Under the pieces are notes generated by a model that saw only the letters and a program-made list of their open reading frames with translations, made no database searches and was not told where the DNA came from. The translations under genes and the position numbers were made by a program. Below, piece by piece: positions 6,848-14,101 of a stretch of 50,272 nt of DNA. The DNA is taken from positions 1 to 50,272 of the forward strand of contig QCGA01000008.1 in NCBI GenBank assembly GCA_003280095.1, read 5' to 3'. How positions within the stretch are numbered: the first letter of the stretch is position 1; each line of letters begins with the position of its first letter. Source of the stretch: Prochlorococcus sp. AG-363-O16. Its GTDB lineage: Bacteria; Cyanobacteriota; Cyanobacteriia; PCC-6307; Cyanobiaceae.

Positions 6848-7032
6848 AAACGGTTTGTCCTTAGAGAGGTTTGTATAGCCACTGTTCATCGTGTCTATTA
6901 ACAGGGTTGAAATTAAGGATCTACCTCAGCAGCCTTTTCATTCACTGAGTTCCTTGGGCTTCAACCAACCAGATCACGAAGTAATCCCGAGGGATGTTCT
7001 AGTGACCCATTTCTTTTGAGTCGATTCCAGGC

Positions 7033-7052
7033 GACTGTTCTCTATAACAGTC
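7033..7052 (-). other. Hairpin immediately after the RNA polymerase stop codon
   Basis: GACTGTT (7033-7039) and AACAGTC (7046-7052) form a perfect 7-bp stem with a 6-nt loop, 5 nt past the stop codon. No U-run follows on the minus strand, so it looks more like an RNA-processing or stabilising hairpin, as at T7 RNase III sites, than an intrinsic terminator. Confidence 0.5.
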
Positions 7053-7057
7053 CGGAG

Positions 7058-9502
7058 TTAGTTGAACATGTAGGAAGAATCCAGTACTGACAAGAGATTT
7101 CCAGAACCTTGATCCAACCTAGGTAACTGCCTCTCAGTGACTCCAAGATCGTCTGCAAGACGTGCCAAAGGGTCACCAGAACAAACGTGAATGAATCCTC
7201 TCTTCACTCGTTCTAAGGCTCTATCCATGTCATTCGGGAGCACCTTCAGACAGTCATGAATAAGCGAAATAGGTTCTCTCCAATCCTTAAAGGATGACTT
7301 CAGAAGGCAAGCGTCGTAGCAGTGAACGACAGCTGGAGCGAAAGCATTCTTCATCTTCTTCAATGCAACCTTTTCACTGTTACCAACCCAGATAGTTGTG
7401 TCTGGAAAGTGATGGCAGGTAATGACCTTCTTCTCCGGTTGGTAGGCAATTAAATGGATGACGTCATTGTTTGGAGTAGTCCATTTAAAGTTTTGATGCG
7501 ACTGGTTTTTAGACCACACATTGAATAGCTTCTGCAGCCAATCAAGGGACTCAAAAGCAGCCGGAAATACTTCACGACAGGCATCTCGTAAGGCATCTGT
7601 AATGGTGTTGATAGCTTGCTCATCAAGCGTTCCTGGATACAAACCTTCCTTCCTGTAGAACTTCTTGATGTCCTTTCTATTGGTCAGAAGCGAGGAGTTA
7701 TAGATCCTTGTCATGAGAATCGCTTTACCTAGTTTTCTATAGGTGAGATATGGGATTAACCACTTAGTTTCATCAGCTTTCTCGAGCCGCTCACGAGCAG
7801 CTCTGAGCACCTCCAGGTAGGCATCTAGAGGGGCTGAGTCATGTCTTTCTACTGGGAATAAGTTTGCATATCTCATCCCTTTCTGGTCTCTCCTAAAGGC
7901 ACTCAGGAGCTGTAAGCCGGAGCTTGTGGAGTCCACTCCAATAGGTACATCCCAGAATGGTTTATCCCTTGTCAGAACCACCCGGTTCCACTCCAAAGCC
8001 AGCTGAAGAAACTGCCAAGGAGTGTCTGCTTGATTCTCCCAGTGAGCAGTCATACGAATCGGGTCTTCAGCAATAGCTTTAAGTAACTCCTTGTTTTCGT
8101 ACGTCCAATTGACTCGGTCTTGATGTGGAAGGGTGCTGCCTAATCGAGCTGAACCAACAGCTTGCGCAGCCCAATACTCTCCTCGGTTATCAAGCTTGCA
8201 TCCATCAGCAAAGGTAAGCAGCGCTTTCTCATAGTCACTTGCTTGAGGCTGGAGTAAGGGTTGCTGGCTATACATCCTGCCTCGATAGTCACAAGACCAA
8301 CTCAGATAGAAACGAGGCTCTGTCTGAAATTTTTTAGCAAGAGCGATTGCATTTCTAGAACGAATACTTTTCTTTAAAGCTTCAGCATGAGCTTCATGAA
8401 GAGCAGCTCTGTCCTTGTTCCACTCCTTTCTTTTGGGAGCGTCTTTAGGTAGAGCAGCAATGTCTTCTGGCATTCCCTGCTTTAAGCAAGGGTTATCCAC
8501 TACAGCTCCAAATGATGCAATAGGGATCCCTTTCTCTAAGCATTCAGTAGCAGTTTCAAGGACATCGGGATCGATGTTCCAAGCTGTCCTCTGCATCGTG
8601 TTTAGTAAAGAGATTGCGTCTTGACCAAACACTGAGTCGTAGATGTATTTACGACATAAAGGTCTTTGATTACGAAGCCATTGCTGGTAGTAACCACCTG
8701 TGCAATTCAACCGGGAAGGTGCCTGCACGAACTCCCAGTCTCTTGGTAGGTCTAATAAAGCCCAGTCTTTAAAACTTCTGCCTTCGAGATGGTTTTGGAA
8801 GATAAGGATTTGAGCTTTTATTTCATCAGCAAGGTCAAGGAAGTTAGGCGAGTTGTTCCTGCTTACAAAGCTTCTTTTGATAGTCAGGAGTCCTTGGTTC
8901 TTAGCGACTTCAAGGATGAATAACCCGATTCTGCTTATTAGTTCTATTGACCATGCAGGAAAAAGATCATCATGTGTCCAACCTTCCGCAATAAGCAGCT
9001 TTTCAACTACTTGCTTGGCACCATAACGTTTGAAATGAGGATTAGAACCAGGTGTGTTTAGTTGTTTGTGTTGAGCTGATACAACGTAATCAGGAGCCTT
9101 TCGGTTGTAGTAGGTAACACGTAATTCATCTTCAATTGTCCTGCCTATTTTCTTAGCTGCTTCAAAGGTTCTGGGCTTATCAAACTCACAGACTCCAAAG
9201 CAATCAAGGATTGATTTAAGAGAGACATCAGCAACGTTGAGAGGGGGTATGTAATTAAAAATGTCTTGAACGTCTTGCCAGCAAACAGCAATGTTCTTAG
9301 CGGTAGCTTTACCTCTAGCTGGTTTCTCAGTTGCAGTAACTAGAGCATCGGCAAAGGGTTCAACAAACTTGGCTACAAACTGCCTGCCGAAACTGGTCTT
9401 TGAAAAATATCCCCTTTGCTGGGATTTAAGTAGAGCTTCTCTGTGTTGTTCTTTAGCCGCACGACTGGCATCTAATTCATTTTGTATTTGTCTAGTGGTC
9501 AT
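7058..9502 (-). CDS. T7-type single-subunit DNA-dependent RNA polymerase
   Basis: 814 aa from ATG 9502; a TTG at 9514 would add four residues. Length is close to T7 RNAP (883). Landmarks in order are DYRGRMY (about 405-411), motif A DSTSSGLQLLSAFRRD with catalytic Asp524, motif B RKLGKAILMTRIYNSS with Arg589, Lys593 and Tyr601, and motif C LIHD with His749/Asp750. The C-terminal foot LLSVLDSSYMFN resembles the T7 end in FAFA. Catalytic residues are therefore intact. Two departures are Asn602 where T7-type enzymes have Gly640, and HDC instead of HDS in motif C. The enzyme transcribes phage genes from its own promoters. It sits downstream of an integrase, as in P-SSP7-like cyanophages. Confidence 0.95.
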   Translation of the reverse strand: MTTRQIQNELDASRAAKEQHREALLKSQQRGYFSKTSFGRQFVAKFVEPFADALVTATEKPARGKATAKNIAVCWQDVQDIFNYIPPLNVADVSLKSILDCFGVCEFDKPRTFEAAKKIGRTIEDELRVTYYNRKAPDYVVSAQHKQLNTPGSNPHFKRYGAKQVVEKLLIAEGWTHDDLFPAWSIELISRIGLFILEVAKNQGLLTIKRSFVSRNNSPNFLDLADEIKAQILIFQNHLEGRSFKDWALLDLPRDWEFVQAPSRLNCTGGYYQQWLRNQRPLCRKYIYDSVFGQDAISLLNTMQRTAWNIDPDVLETATECLEKGIPIASFGAVVDNPCLKQGMPEDIAALPKDAPKRKEWNKDRAALHEAHAEALKKSIRSRNAIALAKKFQTEPRFYLSWSCDYRGRMYSQQPLLQPQASDYEKALLTFADGCKLDNRGEYWAAQAVGSARLGSTLPHQDRVNWTYENKELLKAIAEDPIRMTAHWENQADTPWQFLQLALEWNRVVLTRDKPFWDVPIGVDSTSSGLQLLSAFRRDQKGMRYANLFPVERHDSAPLDAYLEVLRAARERLEKADETKWLIPYLTYRKLGKAILMTRIYNSSLLTNRKDIKKFYRKEGLYPGTLDEQAINTITDALRDACREVFPAAFESLDWLQKLFNVWSKNQSHQNFKWTTPNNDVIHLIAYQPEKKVITCHHFPDTTIWVGNSEKVALKKMKNAFAPAVVHCYDACLLKSSFKDWREPISLIHDCLKVLPNDMDRALERVKRGFIHVCSGDPLARLADDLGVTERQLPRLDQGSGNLLSVLDSSYMFN

Positions 9503-9520
9503 AAGAAATTTCAAAGTAGA

Positions 9521-9536
9521 ACTGCATCCATGCAGT
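9521..9536. repeat. Inverted repeat just upstream of the RNA polymerase start
   Basis: ACTGCAT and ATGCAGT form perfect 7-bp arms around CC. It lies 19 bp upstream of the polymerase ATG at 9502, close enough to mask the ribosome-binding region or serve as an operator. Confidence 0.45.
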
Positions 9537-9545
9537 GGTGAGTGA

Positions 9546-9559
9546 GCTGATTGATCAGC
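9546..9559. repeat. Second inverted repeat upstream of the RNA polymerase gene
   Basis: GCTGAT and ATCAGC are perfect 6-bp arms around TG. It sits between the terminator-like hairpin (9563-9586) and the start-proximal repeat (9521-9536), making three in a row. Confidence 0.45.
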
Positions 9560-9560
9560 A

Positions 9561-9586
9561 GGAAAAAGGCTGCCTCTTACAGCCTT
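9561..9586 (-). terminator. Terminator or attenuator between the 64-aa gene and the RNA polymerase gene
   Basis: On the minus strand AAGGCTG and CAGCCTT form a 7-bp stem with a 7-nt loop, followed by TTTCC (five Ts in a row with the stem end). It starts 13 nt after the 64-aa stop and lies 58 bp before the polymerase ATG. It has the shape of an intrinsic terminator that would limit read-through from the integrase side. Confidence 0.65.
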
Positions 9587-9599
9587 GGGTCTTGCTTAG

Positions 9600-9794
9600 T
9601 TAGAACAAGAATCCGTAAGCGGATGTGGCAGCCAATAGAGCAACCAGGGTGTTTCGCTCCTCACGTAATGCTTTGGAGAGCTTTGTCTGCGTTGAAAGCT
9701 TGCGCTCTCTATCAGCTATCAGCTCTTCGGCAGCGGTAATGATGGCCTCCTTAGTTGATTTGGTGTTGATGATGGTGCTCATAGATGAATCCAT
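9600..9794 (-). CDS. 64-aa island protein with coiled-coil-like middle and hydrophobic tail
   Basis: Starts at ATG 9794 (or the in-frame ATG at 9782). Residues about 14-48 are charged and helical (KEAIITAAEELIADRERKL), and the last 15 residues (LVALLAATSAYGFLF) are hydrophobic and could anchor it in a membrane. It lies between integrase and RNA polymerase and is followed by a terminator-like hairpin. Small proteins at this place in T7-like phages often act on the host, but no family is recognised. Confidence 0.5.
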   Translation of the reverse strand: MDSSMSTIINTKSTKEAIITAAEELIADRERKLSTQTKLSKALREERNTLVALLAATSAYGFLF

Positions 9795-10071
9795 AAGGGG
9801 ATGAAGGCTGAACCCAGAAAGGATTCAGCAATAGCCAGGTCTGCGACGAAGCGAGCATGCACAGCGGATCCTGTGTCTGGCTGGGATTGAGTTGTAAATC
9901 TGTGCGAGCTAACTAACGGAGCTTCGACTCAACGTTTACGTAGCTTGCGCATGAACACCCTAACCGAAGTAAACGCATTAGTCGTGTACTTAGTCATATA
10001 ACTTAACAACTAAGAAGAAGAATCTGTCACTCTTCGTTTAAACACTGGCTTTCTTTATCTTCTTTTTTCAG
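9795..10071 (-). other. Noncoding gap between integrase and the 64-aa gene
   Basis: 277 bp. It holds inverted CGTTTAC / GTAAACG segments near 9942-10000 and a GCTGAA / TTCAGC stem just before the 64-aa start. A 22-codon basic frame on the minus strand (MTKYTTNAFTSVRV, ending KLRKR) starts near 9996 but has no ribosome-binding site. No promoter can be assigned with confidence. Confidence 0.35.
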
Positions 10072-11658
10072 CTAATCTGCAAATAAGTCGACTGTTAGTG
10101 ACTGCTTGGCTTTTTTAGCGTAATTAATATTAGTAATCTCTTGTGCTCTTTCTTTAACATCAATACGTTCATAATGCTTGGTCAACATCTGTACGCTATG
10201 GCCACATATCCGAGAAAGTAAAAAGATATCCATACCAGCAAGCAGTTGATTCTCGATGTATGTGCTTCTCATCGAATAGATGGTGTAGTTCCTATCGGAA
10301 AACTTATGACCAGCTAATTGACCTTCAATCCCTTTAAGCATCCGCCACCAGCTTGAGGTGAAAGTCGCATACTTGTATGGCTCATATCCGTTATGAGGAT
10401 TACCAAAGATCAGAGTGTTTGGAGTTATTTGCACATCCATACCCCACTTCTCGATGTAGTCCATTTGATACTCCTTAAACCGCTTGAATACAGAGCCAAG
10501 GTTGGAAGGAATCTCACGTTGATCGCCAGTCTTAGAGGTTTTAACCATCACGTAAGCAACCAGTCGTTCCTCTCTGCCTAAATGATTAGGGTTGTCAGCC
10601 CATTCACCGGGAACCGTTTCTTTATCAAAGTCATCAGGTATTACTTCAATACCTTCCATCTCTAGTTCTTGGATCTCTTCCATCATTTTTGTTTGACTGA
10701 TTCTTCCTACGTCTTCGATAACTACATCTCGCCATCTCAGGTTGAGTAATTCATTGGGACGAGCACCCGTGTTCTTCATGATCAAAGTGAAGTGCCAGAA
10801 CAGATACCTCCAATAACCAACACTTGGCCTTGGATGTTTCTGGCCTTGCTTCACATAGACCAACCTGATCCACTTATTAATTGTTTCCCAGTCTTTTTTG
10901 TTGATAGCTGGATTGGCATCTAGATCTTGTTGTTTGATTTTTACCTTTGGAACAAGATCCTTAAGCATTGCAACCTCAGGTGAAATCAGACGTTTTTTGA
11001 TGAGGTGCTTATCTACAAAAGCTTTAATTAGTCCCGCTTCTTTATTCCTGGTCAACTTGGTACACCACTTCCTGAAGTGTGGATAGCGTTCAAAAGTGTC
11101 GTCTTTGATCTGCCCCGTATGGGTAACACCTTCTTCGTTGAAATAGTTTTTGAGATGAACCCCAAGTACCTGTAGATATTCTTTGACCGATGTCTCTAGG
11201 AGTAAGCCAGCCTCTACCCGCTCCATCTGGACGGTTAAGAAGTCATCAATAGCGTCATTTACTGGTATCCCTTTTTTCTTGCGACCGGAGTAAACAGGGA
11301 CTCCACTGTTCTTTCGTTGAGAGTAGTGGTGAGTTCTAGCAATTCTGTTCTGACCACCTGTCTCTACATCTAACTCCGCAGCATCGGCTGAACGATGAGG
11401 TGGCAAAGGATCCTGCAATACTTTTGGCCTTTCCTTCTTTATCGGAGGAGGAGGAGTGGCTTTACGAAACTCTCCATAGATATCAAGTGCTTGAGCAGCA
11501 GCTTCAGCTTCAGATTCAGCACCCTGAATCTTCTGCGTTCGGTATCGCTTTTCACCTGGAATTACCTCTCGGTAGTACCAGACATTTGGAAGGCGTTTGT
11601 AGTTAAGAATTTGCGCTCGTCCATCAAGCACGTCCTTCTTACTGAGAATGGCAGGCAT
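10072..11658 (-). CDS. int: Tyrosine recombinase / phage integrase
   Basis: 528 aa, longer than the usual 350-450, because of an N-terminal DNA-binding part with a Pro-rich linker (residues 68-90). The core-binding domain lies around 130-260 and the catalytic domain around 280-515. Catalytic residues are Arg300 (NTGARPNELL), Lys376 (KTSKTGDQRE), Arg464 in YSMR, His487 (CGHS) and nucleophile Tyr496 (HYERID). The usual first His of HxxR is Tyr461, an accepted variant. It catalyses site-specific integration and excision. An inverted-repeat site begins 10 bp upstream of its ATG, as expected for an attachment site next to int. Confidence 0.92.
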   Translation of the reverse strand: MPAILSKKDVLDGRAQILNYKRLPNVWYYREVIPGEKRYRTQKIQGAESEAEAAAQALDIYGEFRKATPPPPIKKERPKVLQDPLPPHRSADAAELDVETGGQNRIARTHHYSQRKNSGVPVYSGRKKKGIPVNDAIDDFLTVQMERVEAGLLLETSVKEYLQVLGVHLKNYFNEEGVTHTGQIKDDTFERYPHFRKWCTKLTRNKEAGLIKAFVDKHLIKKRLISPEVAMLKDLVPKVKIKQQDLDANPAINKKDWETINKWIRLVYVKQGQKHPRPSVGYWRYLFWHFTLIMKNTGARPNELLNLRWRDVVIEDVGRISQTKMMEEIQELEMEGIEVIPDDFDKETVPGEWADNPNHLGREERLVAYVMVKTSKTGDQREIPSNLGSVFKRFKEYQMDYIEKWGMDVQITPNTLIFGNPHNGYEPYKYATFTSSWWRMLKGIEGQLAGHKFSDRNYTIYSMRSTYIENQLLAGMDIFLLSRICGHSVQMLTKHYERIDVKERAQEITNINYAKKAKQSLTVDLFAD

Positions 11659-11668
11659 TTTGGACTGA

Positions 11669-11709
11669 AAGGTTAGACCAAAGGTTAGACCAACAGCCTA
11701 GTCTAACCT
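11669..11709. other. Candidate attachment site: repeated and inverted integrase-type motifs
   Basis: AAGGTTAGACCA occurs twice in tandem (11669-11680, 11681-11692). The second copy faces an inverted copy: AGGTTAGACCA (11682-11692), a 6-bp spacer ACAGCC, then the reverse complement of AGGTTAGACTA (11699-11709). Ten of the 11 positions in the two arms match. This is the geometry of a tyrosine-recombinase core site plus an extra arm site. It lies between the integrase start and host gene ychF, where one end of the element should be. No tRNA is present here. Confidence 0.5.
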
Positions 11710-11736
11710 GGTAAATCCCGCATCAATACTTGACTG

Positions 11737-12828
11737 TCATACGTTGAACAGGAACTCCATGACATCACCTTCATTAACAATATATTCCTTACCTTCACTT
11801 CTCAACCAACCCCTATTACGCGCCTCAACCAATGAACCTGCTTCAATTAACTTCTCATATGAAATTGTTTGAGCTCGAATAAAACCTCTCTCAAAATCTG
11901 TATGAATTACTCCTGCCGCTTCCGGAGCAGTCATACCTTCCTGAATAGTCCATGCTCTAGTTTCCTTCTCTCCAGTTGTAAAATATGTACGTAATCCAAG
12001 AAGATGGTAAGTAACTTTTATTAGGCTCTCAAGCCCAGCCTCATTAACTCCTAAACCCTCTAAATAATCTTTCCTTTCAACTTCTCCTAATTCCACAAGT
12101 TCAGCTTCAACTTGTGCAGAAACACGAACAATCTCAGCACCCTCTTTCCCTGCCAAATCTTGTATTTTCTCACTATAGTAATTGCCGCTAGAAAGATCAT
12201 CTTCACATAGATTAGTTGCATAAATTACGGGCTTAAAAGTAAGAAGTCCTAAAGGCTTGATTGTTTTAATCTCCTCTAAAGATAATCTCATATTTCTTAC
12301 AGAACCACCGTTCTCTAAATAGGATTGTATCTTTGAAAGAAGTAAGTCCTCATTCTCTGCGTCCTTATTAGTTCGTAATTGTTTCTTTAATTTCTCCCTA
12401 CGCTTTTCTATTTGATTTAGGTCTGAAAGGCCTAATTCAAGATTAATTATTTCAACATCTCTAATAGGATTAACAGATCCTGAAACATGTATTACATCTT
12501 CATTTTCAAAGCACCTTACAACATGAACAATCGCATCAACTTCTCTAATATTTGCTAAGAATTTATTTCCCAAACCCTCTCCTTGACTAGCTCCCTTTAC
12601 CAAACCAGCAATATCTACAAACTCTATACGTGTAGGAATAATTTGCTTACTATTACTTAGATTACTAAGTTTCTCCAACCGACAATCGGGAACAGAAACA
12701 GAACCAACATTTGGCTCAATTGTGCAAAAAGGAAAATTCGCTGCTTGAGCCTGTGCATTTGCTACTAAGGCATTGAACAATGTGGATTTTCCGACATTAG
12801 GTAGTCCAACAATTCCTGCTTTAAGCAT
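11737..12828 (-). CDS. ychF: Ribosome-binding NTPase YchF (Obg-like ATPase)
   Basis: 363 aa, the standard YchF length. G1 GLPNVGKST (residues 8-16) and G3 DIAGLVKGA are clear. The NKxD motif is replaced by ATNLCEDD, as expected for the ATP-preferring YchF group. A coiled-coil insert follows (IEKRREKLKKQL), and the C-terminal TGS-like domain contains RAWTIQEGMTAPEAAGVIH and ends EGDVMEFLFNV. It is a conserved translation-associated and stress-linked protein. It is the first clear host gene to the right of the island. Confidence 0.95.
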   Translation of the reverse strand: MLKAGIVGLPNVGKSTLFNALVANAQAQAANFPFCTIEPNVGSVSVPDCRLEKLSNLSNSKQIIPTRIEFVDIAGLVKGASQGEGLGNKFLANIREVDAIVHVVRCFENEDVIHVSGSVNPIRDVEIINLELGLSDLNQIEKRREKLKKQLRTNKDAENEDLLLSKIQSYLENGGSVRNMRLSLEEIKTIKPLGLLTFKPVIYATNLCEDDLSSGNYYSEKIQDLAGKEGAEIVRVSAQVEAELVELGEVERKDYLEGLGVNEAGLESLIKVTYHLLGLRTYFTTGEKETRAWTIQEGMTAPEAAGVIHTDFERGFIRAQTISYEKLIEAGSLVEARNRGWLRSEGKEYIVNEGDVMEFLFNV

Positions 12829-12998
12829 ATCGAAAGGCTAGTTCTGAACTGCTTATTAGGGACTTACCTTATAAGCTATGTATCACATTAATGCCTACCA
12901 AGCTCAATAAAGAGTTAGCTTGCAAACATCTACGACTTTTTGTCAGAATCAATCATATACAACTAGAACCACGCAAAAGAAACCACACACCCAATTAA

Positions 12999-14069
12999 AT
13001 GAATCAAAACAGATCTCCTCTAAAACGTTGGATAGGTATAGGTAGTGCAGCCTTAATCGCTACAGGGGGAGCCTTCTACTGGGATTCCACAAGTGAGACA
13101 AGAAATAACCGTGATTTAACTGAATACACTGTCGCAGCTGAAAGTGGCTCACTGCCAGGGTTAATTAATGCAAGTGGAGAATTGCAAGCTAAAAGGAGTG
13201 TAAATGTCAGCCCAGATCGACAAGGATTGCTAGGTGAGCTTTATGTCAAAGAAGGGGACAGAGTCAGGAAAGGACAAATACTGGCAAAAATGGATGGAGG
13301 AGACTTTCAATATCGACTCGATGAACTAAAAGTCGACTATGAAATCCAAAAAGCAGCATATGAAAGAAGAAAAGAACTTTTCCGTCAAGGTGCAATAAGT
13401 GCAGAAGAGAACGAGCAATATCAAAACCGCTACCTCATGAGCAAAGCTCGTTTTCAACAAAGAGAGGAGGAAGGGAAAGAGTTATTAATTCGCGCACCAT
13501 TTAAAGGTGTGATTACAGCAAGGTACGCAGAGCCTGGTGCATTTGTTACCCCTACAACAAGGGCATCATCCATTGCTGGATCAACTAGTACATCAATAGT
13601 TGAACTATCTCAAGGAATTGAAGTCTCCGCAAAGGTACCCGAAAGTGATATCAGTCGAATACTTCAAGGACAACAAGCAAATATCCGTGTTGATGCTTTC
13701 CCCGAAAGACGTTTTAAGGCCAAAGTTGTTGAAATAGCTCCTAGAGCAGCAAAAACTGACAATGTCACCTCCTTCGAGGTCAAACTTGATTTCGTCAATC
13801 CACAGTCCATTCTCCGTATAGGGATGACAACTGATGTGGAGTTTGAGACTGGAGAAACTGATATCAGTACGTTGGTGCCAACAGTAGCGATAGTCACGGA
13901 AAATGGAGAACCTGGTGTCCTTATCGTTGGCAAGAATAATCAGCCCATTTTTCAAAAAGTGGAATTAGGTAGTAGTAGTGGAAGCAAAACTGCGATCCTG
14001 AAAGGAATAGATCCTGGTAAAAAGGTGTTCATAGATCTACCACCTTGGGCAAAGCGAAACCCTGACTAA
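12999..14069 (+). CDS. Membrane-fusion (HlyD/RND-type) efflux adaptor
   Basis: 356 aa. There is one N-terminal membrane anchor (IGIGSAALIATGGAFYW, about residues 12-28). A biotinyl-lipoyl-like half (GLLGELYVKEGDRVRKGQILAKMDGGD) is followed by a short coiled-coil hairpin (about 105-160), then the second lipoyl half (LLIRAPFKGVITARYAEPG) and a beta-barrel. It is the periplasmic adaptor of a tripartite exporter. No pump or outer-membrane partner is encoded nearby, so the substrate is unknown. It is divergent from ychF and 32 bp upstream of polA. Confidence 0.82.
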   Translation: MNQNRSPLKRWIGIGSAALIATGGAFYWDSTSETRNNRDLTEYTVAAESGSLPGLINASGELQAKRSVNVSPDRQGLLGELYVKEGDRVRKGQILAKMDGGDFQYRLDELKVDYEIQKAAYERRKELFRQGAISAEENEQYQNRYLMSKARFQQREEEGKELLIRAPFKGVITARYAEPGAFVTPTTRASSIAGSTSTSIVELSQGIEVSAKVPESDISRILQGQQANIRVDAFPERRFKAKVVEIAPRAAKTDNVTSFEVKLDFVNPQSILRIGMTTDVEFETGETDISTLVPTVAIVTENGEPGVLIVGKNNQPIFQKVELGSSSGSKTAILKGIDPGKKVFIDLPPWAKRNPD

Positions 14070-14101
14070 ACCATTTTCATAGCAGTTCCTTTGACCATCC
14101 A

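Larger units (their letters stand above)
6751..7057 (-). other. Structured gap between the RNA polymerase and 272-aa genes
   Basis: 307 bp with no credible ORF; the longest reading-strand frames are about 14 codons. It contains a strong hairpin directly after the polymerase stop (7033-7052) and a 69-nt nested stem (6779-6847). Promoters recognised by the element's own polymerase could lie here, but no T7-like promoter consensus is clear by eye. Confidence 0.5.
5478..11709 (-). mobile_element. Phage-derived integrated island (integrase plus T7-type RNA polymerase)
   Basis: All genes run on the minus strand in the order integrase, 64-aa protein, phage-type RNA polymerase, 272-aa, 58-aa and 52-aa proteins. 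In T7-like cyanophages such as P-SSP7 an integrase gene also lies upstream of the RNA polymerase gene. No DNA polymerase, helicase, capsid, portal, tail or terminase gene is present. Two sampled 60-base lines of the polymerase gene have 43 and 50 percent G+C, against 30 percent for one line in ychF. The right boundary is suggested by the inverted-repeat site at 11669-11709. The left boundary is uncertain and placed at the last phage-like ORF. Confidence 0.75.

Noticed and set aside
6751-7057. T7-like promoter in the gap after the RNA polymerase gene
   Set aside because: A TCACTA-containing segment exists on the minus strand, but the match to the T7 consensus is too short and it is not repeated elsewhere in the island.
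8415-8624. Plus-strand frames within the RNA polymerase and integrase genes
   Set aside because: They are shadows of strongly conserved proteins on the other strand.
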